This document shows positions 18,901 through 27,630 of a DNA stretch of 64,000 nt, in pieces; the stretch's first letter is position 1, and every line of letters starts with the position of its first letter. The notes below the pieces were generated by a model. It did not search any database. It saw nothing but the letters and a program-made list of their open reading frames with translations, and was not told the origin of the DNA. A program made the position numbers and the translations under genes. Source of the stretch: Planctomycetota bacterium (lineage in GTDB: Bacteria; Planctomycetota; Phycisphaerae; UBA1845; UTPLA1); NCBI GenBank assembly GCA_016712275.1, contig JADJRI010000012.1, forward strand, positions 48,323-112,322, given 5' to 3'.

Positions 18901-19172
18901 ACCATGTGTTTCATTTCGATCGGTGGTGGAACCCGGCCGTCGAACAACAGGCGACTGACCGGGCTCATCGTATTGGTCAGACCCGCCGCGTGCAGGTTCA
19001 CAAATTTGTCTGCATCGGCACGATCGAAGATCGCATTGACAAGCTGCTGACCGAAAAATCGGCGCTGGCGGACCATATCGTGGGAAGCGGCGACGAGTGG
19101 TTGACCGGCCTGTCGACGACCGAACTGCGCGATTACCTGACATTGTCGGCGGATGCGGTGACGGATGATTGA
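15957..19172 (+). CDS. SNF2-family DNA-dependent ATPase
   Basis: A Swi2/Snf2 ATPase of about 1070 residues. The N-terminal 550 residues form the bacterial SNF2-associated region. The helicase core begins at about residue 590: motif I DDMGLGKTIQFIALL, motif II LDEAQKIKN, motif III LTGTPLEN, then the C-terminal RecA lobe with LFLHGGTPAKQRDE, SLKAGGFGLNLT and the motif VI segment QATDRAHRIGQ. It probably remodels protein-DNA or RNA polymerase complexes, as RapA-type proteins do; the target is unknown. ATG 15957 follows a G-rich ribosome binding site; ATG 15978 (YRIHGIWKD) is an alternative that begins exactly at the conserved part. Confidence 0.9.
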   Translation: MTRDGGCMYRIHGIWKDSRLHVWGERPETTSAPIERTELQSPATIDVGTGTATMARPRAAVRVDSALHPYAMSVRELHAALGEISPDGLLATIATEDELHLWLPAGSNGPMPSTQESPEQYSDNPEFTQNGIGRFRAASLSFEPADAIDLLTSITSGHSERIGSTLLFWQALAKFGLSLLARQQFAPGVEAAGANRFEGRWSVFVADAEELAWLDHLARAMPDACRAFDIEDREKAEASRLVDGFLTATCEALIRRSLESDEFYRDFHERAANESKWEVAWISSLVGDRRAETWQAEDASEIAAQIRAWSARTDQDETDSHGELSFTLIEPEAAQDDNEVSTGNESWRVQIELRSTDTGEATDIRKILQERSEGASILARHLSSRGEHLRGELTRASRTFPELRAILDGTPSNEVVLSTPEAHHFLRDRAPMLLTEGFNVELPEWAQSRQRRFGLEMVLKPRENRTLEEELSLGSFGLTSMIDFDWRVAVGDERLSPAEFEMLVARRTPLVRLRGQWIDVDQIAADKARAFMQSRGQGALTLVQAMRLAAGVDEEDTGLPIVGLAGSSWLDHLLNEMPETRVEKLGQPDDFNGTLRPYQIRGLEWLSFLNKLGIGACLADDMGLGKTIQFIALLLHERRLYPDVGPTLLFVPMSVVGNWQRELQRFANPLKVLVHHGPERITGDAFVDAAGKNHVVITTYGLAHRDSKVLSRVNWHRIALDEAQKIKNPGANQTIAIRALPTLHRVALTGTPLENHLSELWSIMETLNPGLLGSATQFRKQFAIPIEKMGDQQRAGQLRRMIRPFVLRRLKNDPSVECDLPEKMEMRVFCNLTPEQAALYKETVQQMLGEIDQAAGIRRRGLILATLTKLKQICNHPAHFLKEDGELDGRSGKCERIVEMLEEVLEEGDAALIFTQYRVMGDLLKKLFEERLQAKTLFLHGGTPAKQRDELVDTFQNPKGDARLFLLSLKAGGFGLNLTRANHVFHFDRWWNPAVEQQATDRAHRIGQTRRVQVHKFVCIGTIEDRIDKLLTEKSALADHIVGSGDEWLTGLSTTELRDYLTLSADAVTDD

Positions 19173-19244
19173 TGCTCCCAAAGGTGTCGGTGCATAGTCG
19201 GTCGCGGTGAACGGTCAACTGAATATGAATTGGAGCGAGAATCC

Positions 19245-19502
19245 GTGAGCAACGAGCATTCAGTGGATATTCAACATGGCGAGGAGTCGCCGCCGACGGA
19301 CATCAACTTCGATACGGCCGCATATTGGTCGCTCGATCCGCGGTTGCTGGAGTTGCCGGATGCAGGCGCGTGCGAGCCGGCGATGAAGCGGCTGGGGCCC
19401 CTGCCGTTTCCGCGCGGCTCTTTTCCGTTGATGGGTTTTTTTGCGACTGTCTACGAGCACATCTCCGCTCACGCGCGAAGCCAGATTGAAAAGCCGGGCT
19501 GA
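19245..19502 (+). CDS. small hypothetical protein downstream of SNF2
   Basis: About 85 residues, acidic N-terminus (EESPPTDINFDTAAYWSLDP) and a Pro/Gly-rich centre. No family recognised and no membrane segment beyond a short FPLMGFFATVY patch. I chose GTG 19245 because GGAGCGA stands seven bases upstream. It starts 72 bases after the SNF2 stop on the same strand, so it may be co-transcribed. Confidence 0.55.
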   Translation: MSNEHSVDIQHGEESPPTDINFDTAAYWSLDPRLLELPDAGACEPAMKRLGPLPFPRGSFPLMGFFATVYEHISAHARSQIEKPG

Positions 19503-19659
19503 TTACGCGTTGTTACGAAAATAAAACTCTGCATCGTGTCAGAGTGCTCTCGCTGAAAACGTAGACGGATTGAGACTCGTCATTCGCGACAGTTAAGTTC
19601 ATAATGCGACGGGCATTGAAGGCGCGCGGCGCCGGGTTTCCTGCACAAAGGGCTGAATC

Positions 19660-22389
19660 GTGCCGTGGATCTGCCGAATTGCTTTGGCGCGGCCAAAGTC
19701 GGTCGTTGCAATCGCGCTGCTGATCGTGCTCGCCCTCTCCCCCGGCCTGCCTCGACTCGGGCTGCGGACCGACGGGCATGCCCTGCTTCCGCAAAATGAA
19801 CCGGGAATTCGAGTCGACAATCGGATTCGCGATGCGTTCAACCTGCGCGACCAAATCGTCATTCTTATTCGAACGCAGCACGAAAACGGCATATTCAACG
19901 AACACACGCTTTCACTCATCCGCGACCTCAGCGATCGGCTCCTCGCCCTGCCGGATGTCGATGCCGCGAATGTGACCAGCCTGTCGACTGAAAAAAATGA
20001 CCGTGTCCTCCCCGGCACGCTCACTTTCCGGCCATTTCTGGATTCCATCCCTCAATCCGAAGTCGAATTGAATCGTCTGCGCGACGATTTGCGAAGTTTT
20101 GGAATCTACCACGGCACACTCATCTCGCGCGACGAAAAGGCCTCGTGCATATTGATGGGAGTGAAGGACGGCGCCGATCGACAGGCCGTCTATCTGGCCA
20201 TCCGAAAACTGGCGGCAGAGTCGCAACCCGAGCCGGATCGTGTCGACGTGGTCGGTGCGCCGGTGGCCGAGTCGCTTTTGGGCACGCACATCCTCGAGGA
20301 CCTCGGCGTCCCAAGTGTACTGCTGGGCATGGAAGGCGCATCGGAGGGTGAGCCCCCTGCTCGGGTCGACTCGATCTATGGACTTCGAAGATGGATCGCC
20401 GGAACAATCGGGCTGGTACCGATTGCTGTCGCATTAATGGCACTCGTATTTCTGGTGATGTTTCGGCGCATCGCCGCCGCGGCCTTGCCATTGATGGAGG
20501 TGGGAGCCTGCCTCGTCTTTACCTTTGCGCTGATGGGCTGGTTCGGCGTGCCGGTCTACCTGACCATCGCCGTCATGCCGATCATACTCTGTGCCGCCGG
20601 CGTCACCGACGAAATCCACATCTTCAACCGCTATCGTCAGATCGCAAGGGACATGCCGCAGGCATCAGGCGCCGAGATCGCGGCCGCGGCGATGACCGAC
20701 ATGTGGCGACCCGTCCTGAAAACCAGCGCGACGACTGCCATCGGCTTTCTGGCGTTCGCCACGTCAGACCTGAAACCGGTGCAGGCATTCGGAATATTTT
20801 GTGCCATCGGCATTCTGTTCTGCATGGTTTGGTCACTCACAGTGGTGCCCGCGATGCTGGCCCTGTTGCCACGGCGCACATTGGTGCGCGATCTGAACTT
20901 GCCCGATTCTAACGAAAGACGCGGACTCGAGACGGGACTTGCCCGGGTAGCCGATTGGTTTATTCGCCGTCGAAGCATTGTATTGTTGTCAACGGCCGCG
21001 ATTCTGATCCTGACTCCCTTTGGCATATCGCATTTACGCGTGCAGGACAGTTGGATCGATGGGTTCTCGCCCGAAAGTGCTTTCCGTCACGCGACCGAGT
21101 CGGTCAACGAGGGCTTCTTCGGCACACACTTGCTGATCATGGAATTGTCGATGCCGCATGAAGAGCATCGCGGACAAATTGAGCCGGGCGACATCTCCAT
21201 GTTTGAGATTCGCCTTCCCGCAAAAGACGCAGCGGATGCATCGAAATGGGTGGGATGGTTCATCGATATCGCGCCGTTGAAGCAAGACGCCGCACATGCT
21301 GAATCGGACCTCAATCCACCCATGAACGCTCCCTTGCAAGCGCTCAATGAGCGATTAACGCGGCTGGCCGAAATTGCGAGCGTTGAAACCCAAGGTGACC
21401 ATGTTGTCATCAAGACGCGCCGGGAATACGGTCCGCTCAATTTCAGGGTGTCGGGCACCCTGCCTAAGAAGCTTCAATATTTAATTTCCCCAAAGCCCAT
21501 GTACAGACCCGAGATACTCCATGCGATCTGCAAGCTGGACGATTTCGTTCGCGCAAAAACAGAAAATGCCGTCGGCGGCGTGCTGGGGCCATGCGAGTAT
21601 CTATCGACCCTGAATTACTCCGCGCTGGCCCGCAAGGAAGAGCAAAGAAAAATCCCTGACGATGCCCATCGAATTCACTGGCTCTGGGATCAGTATGAAC
21701 GCCTTCGCGGAAAAGAAAGGGTGCGCCAAATCCTAGACACCACCAGCTCGCGCTGCCTCGTTTCAATCTTTCTGAGCGACGCCAACTACATTCGCACCGG
21801 CCGACTCATGCAGGAAATTCGCGCCTATGAAGCCCGGGAGTTGGCCCCCCGCGGGATGAGCATCGCTTTTGCGGGCGACATTGCCGCCAGCCAGACATTG
21901 ATTCAGTCCATCGTCCGCACGCAGATTTCATCCGTGATCGGTTCGCTCATCGGTATATTCCTGATGATCGCGATATTGAACCGCTCAATCGGCTGGGGGC
22001 TGCTGGCGGTGCTGCCTTGTTCATTGGCCGTGGCCGTGAATTTCGCGGTGATGGGCTGGCTCGATATTCCCATCGGCGTGGCCACCTCCATGTTCGCCTC
22101 AATGACACTGGGCATCGGCGTCGATCATGCGGTGCATCTTATCGAACGATTTCGCGAGGAACGATCGCATGGCGCCAACCCGCATGACGCAACCGTGCGA
22201 TCATTTGCGCTCAATGGCCTGGCCATCCTGACCGACGCGCTGGCGATTTGCCTGGGTTTCGGCGTGATGATCCTCTCGCAGGTGCCGTCAAACGCCAGAC
22301 TAGGTCTTCTTGTGATCGTTTGCGACATGGCGTGTGTGATAGGAACCTTACTGATTCTCCCCGCCATCATGGCGCGCCGCCGGGCTTGA
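19660..22389 (+). CDS. MMPL/RND-family exporter
   Basis: A 909-residue integral membrane protein with the two-repeat MMPL (SSD-like) topology. One membrane helix near residue 15 is followed by a large periplasmic loop, five helices at about 245-410, helix 7 at about 440, a second periplasmic loop, and five helices at about 750-905. The paired SSD signatures are AAGVTDEIHIFNRYRQ and GIGVDHAVHLIERFREE, whose Asp residues correspond to the proton-relay position. Such proteins export lipids or hydrophobic compounds, for example hopanoids, but the substrate is not known. The start is GTG. Its 3' end overlaps the converging ArsC-like gene by 23 bases. Confidence 0.88.
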   Translation: MPWICRIALARPKSVVAIALLIVLALSPGLPRLGLRTDGHALLPQNEPGIRVDNRIRDAFNLRDQIVILIRTQHENGIFNEHTLSLIRDLSDRLLALPDVDAANVTSLSTEKNDRVLPGTLTFRPFLDSIPQSEVELNRLRDDLRSFGIYHGTLISRDEKASCILMGVKDGADRQAVYLAIRKLAAESQPEPDRVDVVGAPVAESLLGTHILEDLGVPSVLLGMEGASEGEPPARVDSIYGLRRWIAGTIGLVPIAVALMALVFLVMFRRIAAAALPLMEVGACLVFTFALMGWFGVPVYLTIAVMPIILCAAGVTDEIHIFNRYRQIARDMPQASGAEIAAAAMTDMWRPVLKTSATTAIGFLAFATSDLKPVQAFGIFCAIGILFCMVWSLTVVPAMLALLPRRTLVRDLNLPDSNERRGLETGLARVADWFIRRRSIVLLSTAAILILTPFGISHLRVQDSWIDGFSPESAFRHATESVNEGFFGTHLLIMELSMPHEEHRGQIEPGDISMFEIRLPAKDAADASKWVGWFIDIAPLKQDAAHAESDLNPPMNAPLQALNERLTRLAEIASVETQGDHVVIKTRREYGPLNFRVSGTLPKKLQYLISPKPMYRPEILHAICKLDDFVRAKTENAVGGVLGPCEYLSTLNYSALARKEEQRKIPDDAHRIHWLWDQYERLRGKERVRQILDTTSSRCLVSIFLSDANYIRTGRLMQEIRAYEARELAPRGMSIAFAGDIAASQTLIQSIVRTQISSVIGSLIGIFLMIAILNRSIGWGLLAVLPCSLAVAVNFAVMGWLDIPIGVATSMFASMTLGIGVDHAVHLIERFREERSHGANPHDATVRSFALNGLAILTDALAICLGFGVMILSQVPSNARLGLLVIVCDMACVIGTLLILPAIMARRRA

Positions 22390-22732
22390 ACGCCTCACGG
22401 TACGCGCCTTCGTTGAAACCCACAAGAAGCGTCCGACCCTTCAATACCGTCGGAGCCCGTAGATTGCCGGTCGGCCCGATCAGCAGCTTGAGAATCTCCT
22501 CATCACTGGGTGAATCGGCCTTCAAATCGAGAATAACCCGCCCTCGGCCGCGCGCGGCGATGATACGGTTCACGCGCTTCGCCAGTCGCAGGACTTCCTC
22601 TCTCGTAAATCTCCGCTCTCCTGCATCCGTTATCTCAACGAAATCCGCTTTTTTCTTCGCAAGGAACCCCTGCGACTTCCGACACGAATCTCAGTGTTTG
22701 CGGCGATAGAACCAGTCAACGCGGTTGGACAT
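22367..22732 (-). CDS. ArsC/Spx-like thioredoxin-fold selenoprotein candidate
   Basis: A 121-codon frame from ATG 22732 to the stop at 22367, interrupted only by TGA at codon 14 (22693-22691). The product reads NRVDWFYRRKH-U-DSC, so TGA occupies the first position of the redox motif C-x-x-C, giving U-x-x-C. Both sides fit the ArsC/Spx-like family: KSQGFLAKKKADFVEI after the motif, then IGPTGNLRAPTVLKGRTLLV, the conserved R-x-P-T segment. An 'ArsC family (seleno)protein' group is known. GGAG lies about ten bases upstream; an in-frame ATG at 22747 is an alternative. A hairpin follows the TGA. The likely role is a thiol/selenol oxidoreductase; the substrate is unknown. Confidence 0.82.
22657..22675 (-). 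promoter_or_regulatory. putative bacterial SECIS hairpin
   Basis: On the coding strand, 15 bases after the in-frame TGA, arms TCGCA (22675-22671) and TGCGA (22661-22657) pair perfectly. Two more G-C pairs close a four-base loop GGTT, with one unpaired T on the 3' side. Bacterial SECIS elements place a small G-U-containing apical loop roughly 16-37 bases after UGA with a bulged U. Placement and loop agree, but the bulge is on the other side from E. coli fdhF. Confidence 0.55.
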
Positions 22733-22984
22733 CTCGGATTTCTCCATTTCGTCGAGTTATGCGACGAGAATAAAGCCGTGTCTTCGTCGCGACAACCGGC
22801 CATGCAAACTTTGAACCCATGAGATTCTCGGTATTGCCCACCTCCGGCGTTTATGGGCCGTCGGACAACTTACATCCATCAGCATGACGCGTCGTTTCCT
22901 TCTTATTCCTCTTTTCAGTCGTGTCGATAGACTCTGCGACATTTTGCAGTCGCGGTTCAGGCCGCGACACCGGAGGGAAGCGCC

Positions 22985-23425
22985 ATGGACGAAGCACAGA
23001 TCAATCGATTGCAACAGAGCTTCAAGCTCATCATGCCGCGCGGGCCGGAGATGGTCGATCATTTCTTCGCACACCTCTTTTCGAAACACCCCGTCCTTCG
23101 ACCGCTCTTTCCACGCGATATGTCTTCCCAAAAACGGGAGTTTCTCGCCTCATTCATGCTCGCCATGCAAAATCTTGGCAAAACCCAAAAGCTGCAACAG
23201 GTGCTGATCGACCTGGTGCGAAGGCATCCGGTTCAGCCAACGCAGATGGAATACTATCCCATTGTTCGCGACACGCTCATCGGCGTGATGAAAGACATGG
23301 CCGGCTCACAATGAAGCGCCCAACTGACTCAGGACTGGTTAAGCGCGTTGAATATCGCCACCAGCGTCCTGATCAAAGGCCGCGATCAGACGCAAAAAGC
23401 TCCTGCCATGAAATCCGCGCTTTGA
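22985..23425 (+). CDS. single-domain globin with in-frame TGA
   Basis: The first 109 codons match a single-domain globin (INRLQQSFKLIMPRGPEMVD, HFFAHLF, LVRRHPVQPTQMEYYPIV with the expected proximal-His region). A TGA at 23312-23314 then interrupts, but the same frame continues with SAQLTQDWLSALNIATSVLI to a second TGA at 23423-23425. This gives 146 codons, the normal globin length. In relatives the interrupted position is usually Trp (G-x-x-W-T/S-x-x-L), so TGG to TGA is the simplest explanation. Oxygen or NO binding is the likely role. A nonsense mutation or base-call error is favoured over selenocysteine. Confidence 0.72.
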
Positions 23426-23534
23426 ACGGCACCAGAAAATAAGACTGCCACTCAATGAGCGACGCACGTCGCACCGCAGTCCTCTGCCATCCAACCACTC
23501 GCCTTCAACTGCGGCTCAAGCTAAGATCGCCGAC

Positions 23535-24070
23535 ATGCTCAACATTGTCGAAAACGCCCAAACGATTCTCGGCCAAAACGTCTATCTCGCCCCCACCGCA
23601 TATGTCGGCGGCGCTGTCACCATCGGCGACGATTCAACCATCATGCACCATGTCTGCATTCGCGGCGATGTCTCCCGTATTCGCATTGGGGCCCGCGTCA
23701 ACGTTCAAGACGGAACCATCATCCACACCCACGGCGGCGTCGACCTCGACATCGAAGACGAAGTCTCCATCGGCCACCGTGCCGTTGTTCACTGCACGCG
23801 CATCATGCACGGCGCTCTCATCGGAATCGGCTCCATCGTTCTCGATGGCAGCATCATCAGCGCCATTGCCTCATCGCGGCCGGCGCGCTCGTTCCGCCGA
23901 ACACCGTGGTTCTCGACGGAAAGGTGATGATGGGGGTGCCCGCAAGAATCGTGCGCGACGTGACCGCGCAGGAACGCGAATACATGCAGTATGTGGTCCG
24001 CAATTACATGGAACTCGGCCGTCGGCACAGCCGCGGCGAATTCGCCAATGTGGCCGGTGCGGCCCGCTGA
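23535..24070 (+). CDS. gamma-class carbonic anhydrase family protein (frameshifted)
   Basis: A left-handed beta-helix hexapeptide-repeat protein. It begins LNIVENAQTILGQNVYLAPT and contains the expected IRGDVSRIRIGARVNVQDG and, with metal-binding His residues, IIHTHGG and SIGHRAVVHC. The frame breaks near 23865 inside the repeats (GSIIS), after which HCLIAAGALVPPNTVV and VMMGVPARIVRDVTAQE read on in another frame to TGA at 24070. One missing base restores the protein (about 178 residues). Relatives are carbonic anhydrase/acetyltransferase-type metalloproteins; the enzymatic activity is not certain. Confidence 0.82.
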
Positions 24071-24325
24071 AGCCGCACAAACCTTGCTAATTGGGACGCA
24101 ACGCAAATCCTGCGGCCGTCCGATAGATAATTTGAACGAACCGCTCTAATGCCGCGCGGCAGGCGGCCGATCAACGAGAATCGCTCGACCCACGGCGCGA
24201 GCGTTTTTCCACGGGAAAGCGGCACAATGCCAGTCCTCAAATCAATTGAGACAACGCCACTCCTTCGCAATGCGGCCCTAGACATGCCACGCGAACAGGG
24301 TATAAATACTTGTCTGAAAACCTGT

Positions 24326-24397
24326 TCCCCGATAGCTCAACGGTAGAGCGGCCGGCTGTTAACCGGTAGGTTGTAGGTTCGAATCCTACTCGGGGAG
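24326..24397 (+). tRNA. tRNA-Asn (GTT)
   Basis: A 72-nt cloverleaf. Acceptor TCCCCGA (24326-24332) pairs with TCGGGGA (24390-24396) and the discriminator is G at 24397. The anticodon loop CTGTTAA gives GTT at 24358-24360. The TTCGAAT T-loop is present. CCA is not encoded. A TATAAA-like element about 25 bases upstream may be its promoter. Confidence 0.97.
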
Positions 24398-24441
24398 TTT
24401 CAAATTCAAAAACCTACAACCACCGGTTTCACAGCACCACG

Positions 24442-26902
24442 TCAATTTTCTACCGTCGATGCGGTTCGGCCTGTGATGGCCTCTTGTGAATCGCCATCGA
24501 CCGCCGCCAAAGTCGCCTGTCGTGACTCGCTGGTCAGGTCAAATCGATCAAGGTTCATCACCTTGTTCCATACTGCCACAAAGTCCTTGACGAATTTCTG
24601 CTTGGCGTCGGCACTGGCATACACTTCCGAAATGGCGCGAAGCTGCGAGTTCGATCCGAACACGAGGTCAACCGACGTCGCCGTCCACTTCACGTCCCCC
24701 GTCTTGCGGTCTCGTCCCTCGAAGAAATACTCGCATTTGGGCGACTTCTGCCACTCAATGCCCATGTCCAAAAGATTGACAAAAAAGTCATTTGTCAGCG
24801 TGCCCATTCTGTCTGTCAAAACACCGAGCTTCGGGTCGCCGACATGGGTACCCAACACTCGCAGGCCGCCAATGAGAACGGTCATTTCCGGCGCTGTGAG
24901 CGTGAGCTTCTGCGCCCGATCGATCAGCATCTCCTCTGCCGGACGGTCGAGCTTATGACCCAGGAAGTTTCTGAACCCATCGGAAGTCGGCTCAAGCACG
25001 CTGATGGCCTCGACATCCGTCATTGCCTGAGATGCGTCCGTACGTCCGGGTGTAAACGGTACACGAATGTCATGCCCGGCTTTCTTTGCGGCCTGTTCGA
25101 CGGCCGTGCATCCACCCAGAACAATCAGGTCAGCGAGTGACACCTTTTTGCCGTCAGAGTGCGAGCTGTTGAACTCCTGCTGAATCTTTTCCAGAGTTCC
25201 CAGAACCTTGGCCAGTTCAGCAGGCTGATTGACTTCCCAGTCTTTTTGCGGCACCAAGCGAATGCGCGCACCGTTCGCGCCGCCCCGCTTGTCGGTTCCG
25301 CGGAATGAAGACGCCGACGCCCACGCGGTTGTTACCAGTTGTGAACTGGTGAGTTCTGAAGCGAGAACCTTGCTTTTCAGCGTTGCGATATCCTGCTCGT
25401 CAATTAACTCATAATCAGCATCTGGAACTGGATCCTGCCACAATTGCGGCGCGGGAACGAGCGGTCCAAGGCACCTCGAATATGGCCCCATGTCGCGGTG
25501 CGTCAGCTTGTACCACGCCTTCGCGAAGGCCGCTTCAAATTCCTCCGGGTGCTCACGAAATCGCTTCGAAATCTTTGCATAGGCCGGATCCATCTTCAGC
25601 GAGAGATCCGTTGTCAACATGATCGGAGCGTGTGATTTCAAAGGGTTGTGCGCATCCGGAACGAGACCTATACCGCCCTCATCCTTCGGCACCCACTGCG
25701 ATGCGCCGGCCGGACTCTTGACCAGTTCCCACTCGTATCGGTACAGATTGTCAAAATACTCGTGGGACCACTTCACCGGTGTCGAGGTCCACGCACCCTC
25801 AAGGCCGCTCGTAATCGTGTCCCCGCCCTTGCCCGTTCCGTACCTGTTCTTCCAACCAAGACCCTGTTCTTCAAGCGGCGCGCCCTCGGGTTCGGGACCG
25901 ACATGATCCGCGCTCGCGGCGCCATGCGCCTTGCCCAGCGTGTGTCCACCGGCAATGAGCGCCACGGTCTCTTCATCATTCATCGCCATTCGGCCGAATG
26001 TGTCACGAATGTCCTTGGCCGCTGCCAGCGGATCCGGATTGCCGTTGGGCCCTTCCGGGTTCACATAGATGAGCCCCATCTGAACGGCGGCAAGCGGATT
26101 CTCCAGTTCTCGGTCCCCGGTGTAGCGCTTGTCGCCAAGCCACTTGCTCTCCGGTCCCCAATAAATATCTTCCTGCGGCTCCCAGACATCTTCCCGGCCA
26201 CCGGCAAACCCCATTGTCTTGAAGCCCATCGACTCCAATGCAATTGCCGGTGAAAACCATTAAGTCTGCCCAGGAAATCCTTTGACCATACTTCTGCTTG
26301 ATCGGCCACAGCAATCGGCGCGCTTTGTCGAGACTGGCATTGTCAGGCCAGCTATTGAGCGGGGCAAAACGCTGCGTACCATAGGATGCACCGCCGCGAC
26401 CATCCGCCACGCGATAGGTACCCGCGCTGTGCCACGCCATTCTGATGAACAACGGACCATAGTTGCCATAATCGGCCGGCCACCAATCTTGCGATGTCTT
26501 CATCAACTTCTCGATGTCCTTTCGCAGGGCATCGAGGTCGAGCTTTTTGAATTCCTCGGCGTAGTTGAAGTCCGCGCCCAGCGGATTGCCCTTTGCGGAA
26601 TTCTGATGGAGTATCTTCAGGTTGAGCTGGTTGGGCCACCAGTCTCGAATCGACATGGCCCCGGCGGCCGTGTTGCGATTGGGTCCGGCCGGTTCGCCCA
26701 TCACCGGGCATTTGCTGCTGATTCCGGATTGTTTCTCCGGCGAAGATTGTGCCTCAACATTGGCACTGTCGAATCCCATCCAGAAGCAAATCGCCAGGGC
26801 TGCAATGCAGAATTGCGTTGCTGTCATGATGGACCGTTTCGTGCGAAACTGTGCAACGATGCACAAATCATGGCATTTGCTTGTGATTGTGTGATGTGAC
26901 AT
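24442..26902 (-). CDS. katG: catalase-peroxidase KatG with signal peptide (frameshifted)
   Basis: Bifunctional haem catalase-peroxidase. The distal active site is RMAWHSAGTYR, the Tyr of the Met-Tyr-Trp crosslink is in MGLIYVNPEGPNGNP, the Met is in TFGRMAMND, and the proximal His is in IAGGHTLGKAHG. The frame breaks near 26243 between VFTGN and ALESMGF; two missing bases would restore G-N-x-A-L-E-S. ATG 26902 has AGGAGG at 26909-26914, a very strong site. A hydrophobic segment (FCIAALAICFWMGF) ending in VEAQ precedes the mature protein, so export to the periplasm is likely, as for KatP. It lies 56 bases downstream of a fur-family gene on the same strand, giving a fur-katG operon. Confidence 0.9.
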
Positions 26903-26958
26903 TTAATTCCTCCTGACATTTAATTGAACTTTGGTTTTTCCGATTTCAAGGTGTATTG

Positions 26959-27402
26959 TTATGATTGCTCAACCTCCGCCCCCGGTGTTTTCGCAAGGCA
27001 CTCCGGGCATGCGCCCCAGTAAATCACCTCGGCCTCATCAATCCGAAAGCCCGAATCGGCGTTGGCGGTCAGACATGGAATCACGCCGACGGCGCAATCG
27101 ACGTCAACGGTTTTCCCGCATGCGCGACAGATCAGATGGTGGTGATTATCGCCGATCCGATCTTCATAAAGTGCCGGCGAGCCGGCAGGCTGTATGCGAC
27201 GGATGAGTCCCTTTTCGCATAGCATTCCCAGCGCGTCGTATACGGCCTGTCGAGAAATGGCGCCGATGTCGTTCCGCACATCTTCGGCGATCGATTCGGC
27301 CGTGCCATGGGGACGCCCGGATACCGCGCGCAGGATGGCCAAGCGCTGAGCCGTGACTTGGACACCATGTTGTCGAAGGAGCGTTGCTGGATCTCGCGAC
27401 AT
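26959..27402 (-). CDS. Fur/PerR-family regulator
   Basis: A 147-residue Fur-family repressor: winged helix (LLRQHGVQVTAQRLAILRAV and ISRQAVYDALGML), regulatory metal site in GDNHHHLICRACG, and structural zinc pairs C-x-x-C in CRAC and CPEC. Its position directly upstream of katG on the same strand matches the FurA-KatG arrangement of actinobacteria, where the regulator senses peroxide and represses katG. Whether it senses peroxide (PerR-like) or iron is not decided by sequence. No clear Shine-Dalgarno precedes ATG 27402, and no operator was confidently identified in the 228 bases upstream. Confidence 0.88.
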   Translation of the reverse strand: MSRDPATLLRQHGVQVTAQRLAILRAVSGRPHGTAESIAEDVRNDIGAISRQAVYDALGMLCEKGLIRRIQPAGSPALYEDRIGDNHHHLICRACGKTVDVDCAVGVIPCLTANADSGFRIDEAEVIYWGACPECLAKTPGAEVEQS

Positions 27403-27630
27403 GCAATGCGTTATAAGTCAAAATCTGTACCTTGTCCAATCGTGGATCAAAGCCAATCTTAAATCACTTGATTTGGTAAGAAATGAGCCGACGATCGCAG
27501 ATTCAGCAGTTTCTAGGCCAAGAATGGTTTTGTTATCGGGCTTACCCTCGCATGACTTGGCAAGGTGAGATTTCATTCCCGAACCGGGGCAGCCACACAA
27601 CATTGGGGAAACTCAGATTGAATACGAGAT

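Noticed and set aside
22985..23425. UGA read as Trp genome-wide (code reassignment) to explain the globin stop
   Set aside because: Many intact genes in the window end in TGA (for example 22367-22732, 26902-24442 and 59999), so TGA works as a normal stop.
24840..25060. Loss of the KatG Met-Tyr-Trp crosslink Met
   Set aside because: I first looked at EEQGLGW, but the crosslinking Met is in TFGRMAMND and is present.
25648..26253. 201-codon ORF opposite katG
   Set aside because: Antisense shadow of a strongly conserved gene; composition follows complementary codons.
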